The notes under the pieces: model-generated | The model's input: the letters and a program-made list of their open reading frames with translations, nothing else | Databases searched by the model: none | Told to the model about the DNA's origin: nothing | Source: Desulfuromonadaceae bacterium UBA2294 | Lineage (GTDB): Bacteria > Desulfobacterota > Desulfuromonadia > Desulfuromonadales > UBA2294 | Length of the DNA: 14,203 nt | Reading direction: 5' to 3' | NCBI GenBank assembly: GCA_002345625.1 | Contig: DDWE01000034.1 | Location: 1 to 14,203 of the forward strand | Shown here: piece after piece, positions 1 to 7,253 of the stretch | Layout of the letters: every line of letters starts with the position of its first letter | How positions within the stretch are numbered: position 1 is the first letter of the stretch | Position numbers and translations under genes: made by a program

Positions 1-1
1 C

Positions 2-25
2 CAGCTCCGCCCGAGGGTCCAATGA
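2..25 (+). CDS. Possible 3' end of ruvA (partial)
   Basis: An open frame entering from the left edge reads QLRPRVQ and stops at a TGA that overlaps the ruvB start as ATGA. In many bacteria ruvA lies directly before ruvB, and a four-base overlap is typical of translationally coupled genes. Only seven codons are visible, too few to recognise the RuvA C-terminal domain, so the identity rests on context alone. Confidence 0.3.
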   Translation, partial: QLRPRVQ

Positions 26-1050
26 CCACCGACCGCCTGATCACTGCCGCAGCCAAGGGTGACGACGACCGTTTCGAAGTTTCCCTGCGCCCGCGCTCAC
101 TGCAGGAATACATCGGCCAGACCAAGGCCAAGGAGAATCTGCAGATCTTCATCGACGCCGCCCGCGGCCGCCGGGAAGCGTTGGACCATGTTCTGTTCTA
201 TGGGCCTCCGGGCCTCGGCAAGACCACTCTGGCCAACATCATCGCCCAGGAGATGGGGGTCAGCATCAAGTCGACCTCGGGGCCGGTGATTGAAAAACCC
301 GGCGACCTGGCCGCGGTTCTGACCAATCTGGAGGCCGGTGACGTGCTGTTCATCGACGAGATCCACCGGCTCAACCCTGTGGTCGAGGAAATTCTCTATC
401 CGGCGATGGAGGATTACCAGCTCGACATCATGATCGGCCAAGGCCCCTCGGCCCGCACCATCAAGCTCGACATCCCCCGCTTCACCCTGGTCGGCGCCAC
501 CACCCGCGCCGGGCTGTTATCCTCACCACTGCGCGATCGTTTCGGCGTGATCAGCCGACTGGAGTTCTACTCCGACGAAGAGCTGGCCGTCATCGTCAGC
601 CGCAGCTCCAGACTGCTCGGGATTCCGATTGAAGCCAGTGGTGCGGCTGAGATCGCGCGACGCAGCCGCGGAACGCCGCGCATAGCCAACCGTTTGTTGC
701 GTCGAGTTCGCGATTTTGCCGAGGTAAAGGGTGACGGGACCATCAGTCGCGACATCGCCGACCATGCATTGTTGCGCCTCGAAGTGGACAACTGCGGGCT
801 TGACCACATGGACCGCCGACTGCTTCTGGCTATTATCGACAAATTCGGTGGCGGCCCGGTCGGGCTGGAGACGCTTGCCGCGACCATTGGCGAGGAAAAA
901 GACACCATCGAAGATGTCATCGAGCCCTACCTGATGCAACAGGGCTACCTGAGTCGAACCCCGCGTGGACGGATGGTCACCCCGCAGGCGGCTCGCCACT
1001 TTCAGCGCCGCCTGCCGCAGGATCAGGCGGGACTGTTCTCCGGAGAGTGA
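22..1050 (+). CDS. ruvB: Holliday junction branch migration ATPase RuvB
   Basis: RuvB is the hexameric AAA+ motor that, with RuvA, drives branch migration of Holliday junctions during recombinational repair in the cytoplasm. The 342 residues match the usual family length and the protein is intact. Visible motifs are the Walker A loop GPPGLGKTT at residues 61-69, Walker B with DEIH at 112-115, sensor 1 GATTR at 158-162, the arginine-finger segment LSSPLRDRFG around 166-175 and the sensor 2 region GTPRIANRLLRR at 217-228. The C-terminal winged-helix DNA-binding domain follows, with GGGPVGLETLA at 276-286 and YLSRTPRGR at 309-317. The start has GAGGG four bases upstream. The gene probably follows ruvA. 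Its stop codon overlaps a possible GTG start of the next gene and lies two bases before the preferred ATG start. Confidence 0.98.
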   Translation: MTTDRLITAAAKGDDDRFEVSLRPRSLQEYIGQTKAKENLQIFIDAARGRREALDHVLFYGPPGLGKTTLANIIAQEMGVSIKSTSGPVIEKPGDLAAVLTNLEAGDVLFIDEIHRLNPVVEEILYPAMEDYQLDIMIGQGPSARTIKLDIPRFTLVGATTRAGLLSSPLRDRFGVISRLEFYSDEELAVIVSRSSRLLGIPIEASGAAEIARRSRGTPRIANRLLRRVRDFAEVKGDGTISRDIADHALLRLEVDNCGLDHMDRRLLLAIIDKFGGGPVGLETLAATIGEEKDTIEDVIEPYLMQQGYLSRTPRGRMVTPQAARHFQRRLPQDQAGLFSGE

Positions 1051-1052
1051 AG

Positions 1053-2420
1053 ATGATGTGGTGGCATGAACGCCGGCACGCCTATCAGCAGAGCATCCGC
1101 ATCACAGCGACCGGCAAGATCGTTGCGGCCTACCTGCTGTTGGCGCTGTTCAGCCTGACCGCCATCATCTATGCCCTGAGCAGCCTGCACCGCCAGACAA
1201 CCGTCTCCCGCCATCTGGTTGACGTCGACATACGTGCGGCCGCTTTGGCGCGGGAGTTACAGGCCGGGCTGCTGGCACAGGAGCGACTCGAAAAACAGTT
1301 TTTGATCTTGAAGCAGGCTGAAGTCCTTGGCCTGCTGAAACAAAAATACCAGACTATCGACAACAACTGGCAGGAGTTTGCCCCCTTACTCAGCCCCGAC
1401 AATTATCAGGCCCTCAACCAGCGCTACCAGGTGCAACAGGCGAACAGCGAAACATTTGTTGCACTGCTAGAGGAGGGGAAGACCGACCCCGCTCAAAAAT
1501 TTTATAAGGAGATTTTTCTCCCCCGGCATCTGGAACTGCTGGATGCCCTCAAGGAGTTTCGCGACGCCCAGACAGTAAACACTGACGCTTCGCTGGCGTC
1601 CCTCTCCGACGACAGCAGGCGGGCGTACGAGGTGACTCTGATCCTGCTGTTGATCGGCCTGGCTCTGGCAACACCGGTCGCAATCTCGGTCATTCTCGGC
1701 ATTCACCGCTCACTGCGCCGACTGACCCAGGCGACTCATGAGATTGCCGCCGGCAATTACGACCTCGATATTGACCACACGCAACGCGATGAATTCGGCC
1801 AACTGGCTCTGGCTTTTCTTAATATGGGACGCATGCTGCGCGAACTGGAAGCGCGTAATCTCGACGCCAACCCCTTGACCCATCTACCGGGAAACCTGGT
1901 CATACAGCAACGGGTTGAAGATTTGTTGCAAAGTGGCACCCCCTTTGCCCATGCCTTTGTCGACCTTGACAACTTCAAGGTTTACAATGATCGCTACGGG
2001 TACCATAAGGGGAGCAGCGTCATCAGCATGGCCGGCCAACTGATTGAAGAAGTGCTGCAGGATGAGGCGACCGGCAGCATCAATTTTATCGGCCATATCG
2101 GCGGTGATGACTACGTCTTTCTTACCGATCCGGACCGGGTTGAGTCGATAGCAAAAGCGGTTATCGATAGATTCGACCGGGAAATTCGCGATATGTATAA
2201 CGAAGCCGACCGTACCGCTGGTTCGTTTATTGGTCAGGACCGCTTTGGCGTCGAACGCCGCTTTGAACTCATGACGATTTCCATCGCCATTATCTGTTCA
2301 GACATGTCGCGTTACACATCAGCGGCAGCAATCGGTCACGAATGTGCTAAGATGAAGGAGCATTTGAAGCGCCTTCCCGGCAGCAATTACCTGATCGATC
2401 GACGAAAGGGTCCGTCTTGA
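1053..2420 (+). CDS. Membrane HAMP-GGDEF protein, possible Hypr-type cyclic dinucleotide synthase
   Basis: This is an inner-membrane signalling protein of about 455 residues. Transmembrane helices are at about 23-43 and 194-216, flanking a largely helical periplasmic sensor region. A HAMP segment (about 217-268) leads to a GGDEF-type domain that opens with NPLTHLPGN near residue 273. The domain keeps the metal Asp in FVDLDNFK (D304), the Lys after it and the guanine-contacting Asn (N312). It has S321 where PleD-type cyclases have Asp, and its signature is GGDDY (350-354) instead of GGDEF. No RxxD inhibitory site is visible before the signature. The Ser is the residue associated with cGAMP-forming Hypr GGDEFs of Geobacter, but a degenerate, non-catalytic domain is also possible. 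A GTG at 1047 overlaps the ruvB stop; I prefer ATG 1053, which sits six bases after GGAGA. The stop overlaps the next start. Confidence 0.85.
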   Translation: MMWWHERRHAYQQSIRITATGKIVAAYLLLALFSLTAIIYALSSLHRQTTVSRHLVDVDIRAAALARELQAGLLAQERLEKQFLILKQAEVLGLLKQKYQTIDNNWQEFAPLLSPDNYQALNQRYQVQQANSETFVALLEEGKTDPAQKFYKEIFLPRHLELLDALKEFRDAQTVNTDASLASLSDDSRRAYEVTLILLLIGLALATPVAISVILGIHRSLRRLTQATHEIAAGNYDLDIDHTQRDEFGQLALAFLNMGRMLRELEARNLDANPLTHLPGNLVIQQRVEDLLQSGTPFAHAFVDLDNFKVYNDRYGYHKGSSVISMAGQLIEEVLQDEATGSINFIGHIGGDDYVFLTDPDRVESIAKAVIDRFDREIRDMYNEADRTAGSFIGQDRFGVERRFELMTISIAIICSDMSRYTSAAAIGHECAKMKEHLKRLPGSNYLIDRRKGPS

Positions 2421-2791
2421 CGCGCCATCTCACTCTGAGCCTGTGTTGTCTCCTGCTCACCAGTTGCAGTGTTCTGCGCCCCACGATGCACAACGGCCCG
2501 CAAACTCCATTCCAAAGCCCCTTGCACAGCGCCTTGCTGCAACTGGCTGAAGCGAACAATCCGACGGAGATGCAGTCACTGGCAACCAGCGACAACAAGA
2601 CCGTGGCGACCGATGCGCGTCTGGTTCTTAAAATCCATAAAGACGCCGGCAGTCAGAAGACCGCGACCACGTCACAGCTGGCAACGCTCCGCGAAGAAAA
2701 CCAGCAACTGCAGGCGGAAAACCGTAAACTGCAGGAGACTCTGGACAAACTCAGTCGGCTGCATCTCGACCTCGATCGCCGATCACCCTGA
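2417..2791 (+). CDS. Small coiled-coil lipoprotein
   Basis: This gene encodes a 124-residue predicted lipoprotein with no family I can name. The N-terminus MTRHLTLSLCCLLLTSC is a short lipoprotein signal peptide with lipobox LTSC, so Cys17 should be lipidated and carry the mature protein to a membrane facing the periplasm. The middle is helical, and residues about 86-118 form a leucine-rich coiled coil (LREENQQLQAENRKLQ). The start is TTG at 2417, overlapping the preceding stop as TTGA, with AAAGGG six bases upstream; the next Met would remove the signal peptide. The tight overlap with the membrane GGDEF protein suggests a partnership, possibly as a periplasmic ligand for its sensor region. 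QseG, a lipoprotein linked to a sensor kinase in enterobacteria, is an analogy of context only. Confidence 0.75.
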   Translation: MTRHLTLSLCCLLLTSCSVLRPTMHNGPQTPFQSPLHSALLQLAEANNPTEMQSLATSDNKTVATDARLVLKIHKDAGSQKTATTSQLATLREENQQLQAENRKLQETLDKLSRLHLDLDRRSP

Positions 2792-2885
2792 AGACGAGGA
2801 ATCACGTTGGCAACCCGAACCGGGTATGTTATGAAAATAAGCAGGTTGGGGGGAGAATGCATCTAAGCCCTGCTGATCCACCCCC

Positions 2886-2914
2886 AAAGGGCCGTCACTG
2901 TGGCGGCCCTTTTT
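2886..2914 (+). terminator. Intrinsic terminator of the ruvB operon
   Basis: AAGGGCCG (2887-2894) pairs perfectly with CGGCCCTT (2904-2911), the stem continues inward through CAC/GTG, and a run of T follows. It lies about 95 bases after the lipoprotein gene and just before the next gene, so it separates the ruvB-GGDEF-lipoprotein unit from the orphan-queH unit. The 95 bases before it also hold the short pairing AGCAGG (2840-2845) with CCTGCT (2869-2874). Confidence 0.85.
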
Positions 2915-2950
2915 CATTCACTATAAACCGGCTGACTGCGGTTAACTTAA

Positions 2951-5254
2951 ATGACTCATGACGTTCTGAATCACTTTGCCCGCCACCTGCAATCCTGCTT
3001 TCAGCAGGAGTTTGCCCGGCGACCGGGTCCGTTCCGGCAGGTTGAGCTATCGCCGGTGCTGCTCGATGCCGACGACACCCCGGCGCCCTTACTCGTTTTC
3101 TGGGTCAACCGGGAAAGTTTTTTTGCCGGTGCAATCCTGCAATTCCCCATGAATACGCCGGGACGTCCCGGCGCGTGTGAGAGCCACCGTGCCCGGGCCC
3201 TTGGGCTCACCGACTACTACACCTGGGGGTCGGATGGCATTGCCTTGTGGCGCGACACGGCGGAACAAACGACACCGCTCTGGGCGCTGCCGGTATCGGC
3301 GGAGGTTCTGGCCGCACCGGAGGACTGTCATGCCATCGTGCACCGCCTGCTGGAGGAGATGCACCAACGATTCTTCACCGCTCAGGCCGCCTTGCCCTGT
3401 CTGTCGCCGCTTTATCTGGCCAACCTTCTGCACGCCGCCTACGGGCAGCTGCTCCCGGCCTTGCTGGCGGTTAACCCTTCAACAGGAGATCGGAAAGACC
3501 AGGTCATCAACCCTCTTTTGCGCCGGTTCGCACAACTGACCACCCTGGCCTGGAACGGACGCCTGCCGACCGCCGTCACACCGGAGAACCTGCCGGCGGC
3601 CCTGACCGACGCTGTCCACCATCTGAATACACCACAGACGGTAAAGCAGACGTCACAGGACGAATCGCTCCTTTTTCAGGGCGAAGCGACCCGTCTGCTG
3701 CACAATCTGACCCTGCGCCTGCACCAGTTTGGTCCTGACCTCCGACCGCATCTTGCCACGGCACTCGAAAAGTTGTTCCCGGTCTGGGCCCGACAACTGG
3801 GTGCGGAGCCTCTCCCTCCAGCCATTGCGAGCGACACTCCTTTGCTGCTGATCAACCCTGATGTTTATCAAGCCGATCCCTATATCGCAGTTGAAGTCGC
3901 ACCACCCGGGCTGCTCGCAGCAGCCGCTGCCATCCGACAGTTGAGGACTGACACCAGCGCCCCGCAACAGCACAGCGACCCTCTCACCCTGACCCCGCCG
4001 CTACCGATTCGCCGGGTGACAGGATCCTTGATCGAGACACGACGCCCGGCGACCGGTGAGGCCCATGAGTTAAATGCCCGTTTGCGTCTCTCCTGGCCGA
4101 ACCGTAACCTCTCCTTTTTGGCCAGCACTCCCATGTGGGTCTGGCATCTGGTGCATCTGATCGGAACCGTACCCGTTGCCACCCGCTTCGATCTGCACCT
4201 GCCAGCAGACTGGCTGAGTGCGCCGCATGGTGAACGGGTCTATGCCCTATTAACTGAACGTTTTGTCCTGCGCCGTATCACGATTCGGACCGATGGTTTG
4301 CATCATGTTGCGTTCGCATCAGAAGAAGATCAGGCACCGATCGAGGTCATTGCCGCAGAAGGGATTCATCGAACAATTGAACCGGGGGACGACTCCCTTT
4401 CTCTGGCACGGTTACGGCTCGCCCTGCTCCTGCCGGAGCCGCTGATGCAGCTGTTCGAGTGCGGAGATCTCGCCTTGCTTGAAGCGAACGCACCCCCGCC
4501 ATCCCCGGCGGCAATTGCGCTTTTTTTACGATCAACTCCCGGCCGCACCCTCTGGCGACTGCTGCAATCCAAAACAGCGCTGCCTACGGCAGACCGGGCC
4601 GCAACAGAGTGCATACGGCACGGGATCCCCCTGCCCCGACAGGAAATGCTGCAGGCCCTGTCCTCCCTCGCCCGGCAAAAACCACCGGTGACCCGAGCAA
4701 CAATTGATCGTGACGTCACAGACTGGCTCGGCAGCGACAGCATGGTCCATGTAAAATCGGTGCGGACAACGACGGTTGACATCCCGCCAGAGCCTGCAGA
4801 TGATGCGGCGATTGTGATCGCGGCCAGCCGGGATGGCATTTTGCGTTTCCCGGAAGACTTCCTTTATGCGGTGCCGCAGTCCGAACGCAGCAAGTTCCCC
4901 GCCTGTGCGCCCCTGACCATTGTCGAAACATTTTTTGAGGTAACCACGCTTGCCACAAGCGAGGGTGACCGCCTGCAGGTGAGCGACCCGGCGACGGCTT
5001 CGGCACTACTGCTTGCCACTTCAATCGGCAAGCGTGCCATTGAACTGCCACAACCTGGCAAACCGACCATCGACATGCTACAACGCTACAGCGCCCACCT
5101 GCACCAGTTGCGTGAAGCATTGGCCAAGGAGGCCGCGGCACAGAATACCGCTGCTGTCGCGGCAACGGTAGACCGAATCTGGAAAACCCTGCCCGTCCCC
5201 CCCTGGACGCTGGTCAGAGAACATCTCCCCCCAAATACGCAAGAGATGCTATAG
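2951..5254 (+). CDS. Large uncharacterised protein, 767 residues
   Basis: I do not recognise this protein. It is a long, probably soluble and cytoplasmic polypeptide with no signal peptide, no clear transmembrane helix, no Walker motif and no conserved Cys or His cluster. The N-terminal 100 residues alternate strands and helices and end in ARALGLTDYYTWGSDGIALW (81-100). This loosely recalls the tail of restriction-endonuclease-like folds in type I HsdR proteins, but the catalytic Asp and Glu-x-Lys are not visible. Residues about 150-500 are rich in Leu, Ala and Pro and probably mixed helix and sheet. The C-terminus has a helical, Ala-rich segment (about 695-735). The start at 2951 has no good ribosome-binding site; TATAAA at 2922-2927 could be a -10 box, but no matching -35 is seen. 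Base composition resembles the neighbours, so recent transfer is not indicated. queH begins 24 bases after the stop, implying co-transcription. Confidence 0.85.
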   Translation: MTHDVLNHFARHLQSCFQQEFARRPGPFRQVELSPVLLDADDTPAPLLVFWVNRESFFAGAILQFPMNTPGRPGACESHRARALGLTDYYTWGSDGIALWRDTAEQTTPLWALPVSAEVLAAPEDCHAIVHRLLEEMHQRFFTAQAALPCLSPLYLANLLHAAYGQLLPALLAVNPSTGDRKDQVINPLLRRFAQLTTLAWNGRLPTAVTPENLPAALTDAVHHLNTPQTVKQTSQDESLLFQGEATRLLHNLTLRLHQFGPDLRPHLATALEKLFPVWARQLGAEPLPPAIASDTPLLLINPDVYQADPYIAVEVAPPGLLAAAAAIRQLRTDTSAPQQHSDPLTLTPPLPIRRVTGSLIETRRPATGEAHELNARLRLSWPNRNLSFLASTPMWVWHLVHLIGTVPVATRFDLHLPADWLSAPHGERVYALLTERFVLRRITIRTDGLHHVAFASEEDQAPIEVIAAEGIHRTIEPGDDSLSLARLRLALLLPEPLMQLFECGDLALLEANAPPPSPAAIALFLRSTPGRTLWRLLQSKTALPTADRAATECIRHGIPLPRQEMLQALSSLARQKPPVTRATIDRDVTDWLGSDSMVHVKSVRTTTVDIPPEPADDAAIVIAASRDGILRFPEDFLYAVPQSERSKFPACAPLTIVETFFEVTTLATSEGDRLQVSDPATASALLLATSIGKRAIELPQPGKPTIDMLQRYSAHLHQLREALAKEAAAQNTAAVAATVDRIWKTLPVPPWTLVREHLPPNTQEML

Positions 5255-5278
5255 TTTTTAGATAGCCGCGAGGTGACC

Positions 5279-5818
5279 ATGAATATTCTGTTCCATCTGT
5301 GCTGCGCGAACTGCGCCATTTATCCGGTTCGCGTTCTGCGGGAAAAGAACCTGTCGGTAACCGGTTTCTTTTTCAATAACAACATCCACCCCTACCAGGA
5401 GTTCCGGCGCCGTCTGGACACCGTCAAGGAGTACGCACACCGCGTTGAACTCGACGTGCAGATCAACGAAGACTATATGCTGGAATCATTTTTACAGCAG
5501 GTCGCGGCCAACCCGGCGAAACGCTGTGACTACTGTTATCTCTCCCGCCTTGAGGAGACTGCCCGTAAGGCGGCCGAACTTGGTTTTGACGCCTTTTCCA
5601 GCAGCCTGCTCTACTCTCGCTACCAACAACATGACCGTATACGCGAATTCGGCGAGAACCTTGCCGCAAAGTATGAAATTTCATTTTTCTATGAGGATTT
5701 TCGGCAGGGCTGGCAGGAAGGGATTCAGATGTCAAAAAGCATGGGTCTCTACCGTCAACAGTACTGCGGCTGTATCTATTCGGAGATGGATCGATACTCG
5801 CCCCGCAGCCGGAACTGA
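5279..5818 (+). CDS. queH: Epoxyqueuosine reductase QueH
   Basis: QueH catalyses the last step of queuosine synthesis, reducing epoxyqueuosine to queuosine at the wobble position of GUN tRNAs. It is the metal-dependent family (formerly DUF208) that replaces the cobalamin enzyme QueG. The 179-residue protein has the expected cysteine groups: HLCCANC at the N-terminus (C8, C9, C12), CDYC (C83, C86) and YCGC (C163, C165). These fit the family's iron-sulfur cluster and adjacent metal site. The segments SSSLLYSRYQQHDRI (107-121) and DFRQGWQEGIQ with SKSMGLYRQQYCGC (140-165) are strong family signatures. A GTG at 5273 is in frame, but ATG 5279 has GAGG five bases upstream and puts the first cysteine motif at the usual position. 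It is probably co-transcribed with the preceding orphan gene. Confidence 0.95.
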   Translation: MNILFHLCCANCAIYPVRVLREKNLSVTGFFFNNNIHPYQEFRRRLDTVKEYAHRVELDVQINEDYMLESFLQQVAANPAKRCDYCYLSRLEETARKAAELGFDAFSSSLLYSRYQQHDRIREFGENLAAKYEISFFYEDFRQGWQEGIQMSKSMGLYRQQYCGCIYSEMDRYSPRSRN

Positions 5819-5911
5819 ACAGGAACAACAGGCAGCGGCTGTACAGGACGGCACAGTTGCCTGACTGTTTGGGCTTGCAGGCCTGCCCATCCAGTACTTC
5901 TCCCAGCTAAG

Positions 5912-6865
5912 ATGATGGTTTCTCACATGGAACAAACCACTCCACTGCTTAACGACCGCATCGTTGGTCTGGCACTGGGCAGTGGCGCCGCCCGAGGCTT
6001 TGCCCATATCGGCGTCCTCGATGCATTGGAGTCCGGCAACATCCGCATCGACCGGATCGCCGGCACCTCAATCGGGGCCCTGATCGGAGCACTCTACGCT
6101 TCGGGGGTCACGGTCGCGAGACTGCAGCGCATCGTCCTCGACTTGAACTGGCTGAGTCTGGCCCGACTGATCGGCCCGACCTTTCCAACCACCGGTTTGC
6201 TTGACAGTCGTAAAATCGCCCGATTCATCGACGAACTCCTCCCGGTCAAAACCTTCGAAGAGTTGCGCATCCCGCTCGCCGTAACCGCCACTGATGTCGA
6301 AACAGGCGACGCCATCGTCATCCGTAACGGCCTGTTATTGCCGGCGATTCAAGCGGCCATTGCCTTCCCCGGCCTTTTTCAACCAATTCTTTTTGGTCAA
6401 CGCTTTCTGGTCGACGGTGGACTCTGTGCACCTGTGCCAACCGATGTTGTTCGTCAGATGGGCGCCAATTTCATCATCGGCGTCTGCGCCATCCCGCCCG
6501 TCTCCAAGCGCTATCTGGAAGAAAGCACCCCGTCGACCCACACCCCACCCTCCCCGCCCCCCCCTGCTGACCGACTGACCGTGGCCTGGATCGAGCGTCG
6601 CTTTCGGGAAATCTGGCAAAACGCTCCGGAAGCATCCCCCGTCGAGAACGGACGACGGGCACCGAGTATCTTGCGGGTGTTTTCACAAAGCGTAGCCATC
6701 CTTGAAAACCAGATCAACACTCTGCGCCTGGAGAAAGAATCGATAGACCTGCTGATTCGCCCCGACCTTGCCGACATCACCATGCTCGAATTTCATCGGG
6801 CCGCGGAAGCGATCATTGCCGGTCGCGAGGCAACGCATGTGGCCCTGAGGAACTTTTTTGGATGA
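5912..6865 (+). CDS. Patatin-like phospholipase family protein (RssA/NTE type)
   Basis: This is a predicted serine lipid acyl hydrolase of the patatin family. The oxyanion-hole motif GSGAARG is at residues 23-29, the nucleophile elbow GTSIG at 51-55 makes Ser53 the catalytic nucleophile, and DGG at 168-170 supplies Asp168 of the Ser-Asp dyad. A proline-rich linker (TPPSPPPPAD, about 211-220) separates the catalytic core from a helical C-terminal domain of roughly 95 residues. No signal peptide is visible, so it should act in the cytoplasm or at the inner face of the membrane. The start is uncertain: ATG codons at 5912, 5915 and 5927 are all in frame and none has a strong ribosome-binding site. 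The substrate cannot be told from sequence. It lies 93 bases after queH with no terminator between them. Confidence 0.92.
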   Translation: MMVSHMEQTTPLLNDRIVGLALGSGAARGFAHIGVLDALESGNIRIDRIAGTSIGALIGALYASGVTVARLQRIVLDLNWLSLARLIGPTFPTTGLLDSRKIARFIDELLPVKTFEELRIPLAVTATDVETGDAIVIRNGLLLPAIQAAIAFPGLFQPILFGQRFLVDGGLCAPVPTDVVRQMGANFIIGVCAIPPVSKRYLEESTPSTHTPPSPPPPADRLTVAWIERRFREIWQNAPEASPVENGRRAPSILRVFSQSVAILENQINTLRLEKESIDLLIRPDLADITMLEFHRAAEAIIAGREATHVALRNFFG

Positions 6866-6873
6866 ATTGCCGA

Positions 6874-6901
6874 TTGCAGAAAGGCCTGTGTGTGGTACGA
6901 T
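6874..6901 (+). promoter_or_regulatory. Candidate sigma-70 promoter for the phasin-ubiB unit
   Basis: TTGCAG (6874-6879) and TACGAT (6896-6901) are 16 bases apart, matching the -35 and -10 consensus at four of six positions each. They lie 40 bases before the phasin-like gene, and the segment 6866-6940 is otherwise non-coding. This is a by-eye match of moderate quality. Confidence 0.4.
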
Positions 6902-6940
6902 GCAAGGGCATGGAATAACTAAAAAAAAGGAGGACTACCC

Positions 6941-7246
6941 ATGATCGACATGCTCGAGAAGACCGTTCTGGCAGGAGTTGGAGCGCTGGCTCTGGGACAG
7001 AAAAAAGCCGAGGAATTGCTGCAGGAACTCCGTGAGAAGTTCGACCTGAGTGAAGATGAAGGTCGCAGTCTGGTCGACAAGCTGAAAGAATCTGCCGAGC
7101 AAGGGCGTGAGCAACTGGAAAAAGCGGCCAGGGATGAAGTCAAAAAAGCCATGGATCGGCTCGGAGCGGTCAATCAGGATGATTTTGACAAGCTGAAAAA
7201 GAAAGTTTCGGCTCTGGAAAAGACCATCAAAGAGATGGCGCGCTGA
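6941..7246 (+). CDS. Phasin-family small coiled-coil protein
   Basis: This 101-residue, highly charged helical protein starts with a short hydrophobic segment (LEKTVLAGVGALALG, residues 5-19) and continues as an almost unbroken amphipathic coiled coil. The final part, DDFDKLKKKVSALEKTIKEM, resembles the C-terminal coil of phasin-like and UbiK (BMFP) proteins, where a Phe-Asp pair precedes a Leu-Glu zipper. In public annotations such proteins are usually called phasin-family or PHA granule-associated; no PHA synthesis gene is nearby. It has an ideal ribosome-binding site, AGGAGG, seven bases before the ATG. Its stop lies only 7 bases from the UbiB-family gene, so a job alongside that protein, for example as a membrane or lipid scaffold, is more likely than granule coating. 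That role is inference. Confidence 0.75.
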   Translation: MIDMLEKTVLAGVGALALGQKKAEELLQELREKFDLSEDEGRSLVDKLKESAEQGREQLEKAARDEVKKAMDRLGAVNQDDFDKLKKKVSALEKTIKEMAR

Positions 7247-7253
7247 GGAGAGG

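Noticed and set aside
97..441. Long open frames on the minus strand opposite ruvB and other genes
   Set aside because: They lie fully inside well-identified genes, show no recognisable domains and lack ribosome-binding sites; they arise from codon bias in GC-rich sequence.
2792..2885. GEMM-type (c-di-GMP or cGAMP) riboswitch near the GGDEF gene
   Set aside because: GGCAACCC at 2807-2814 recalled the GEMM core, but the conserved GACGCAAAGCC segment and the tetraloop-receptor layout are absent. No GEMM motif was seen elsewhere by eye.
4406..4421. TGGCACGGTTACGGCT as a sigma-54 promoter
   Set aside because: It has GG-N10-GC spacing, but the -12 side lacks TTGC and it lies deep inside the 767-residue coding region with no gene start nearby.
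5870..5889. TGGGC...GCCCA hairpin as a queH terminator
   Set aside because: The stem is only five base pairs and no T run follows, so it does not qualify as an intrinsic terminator.
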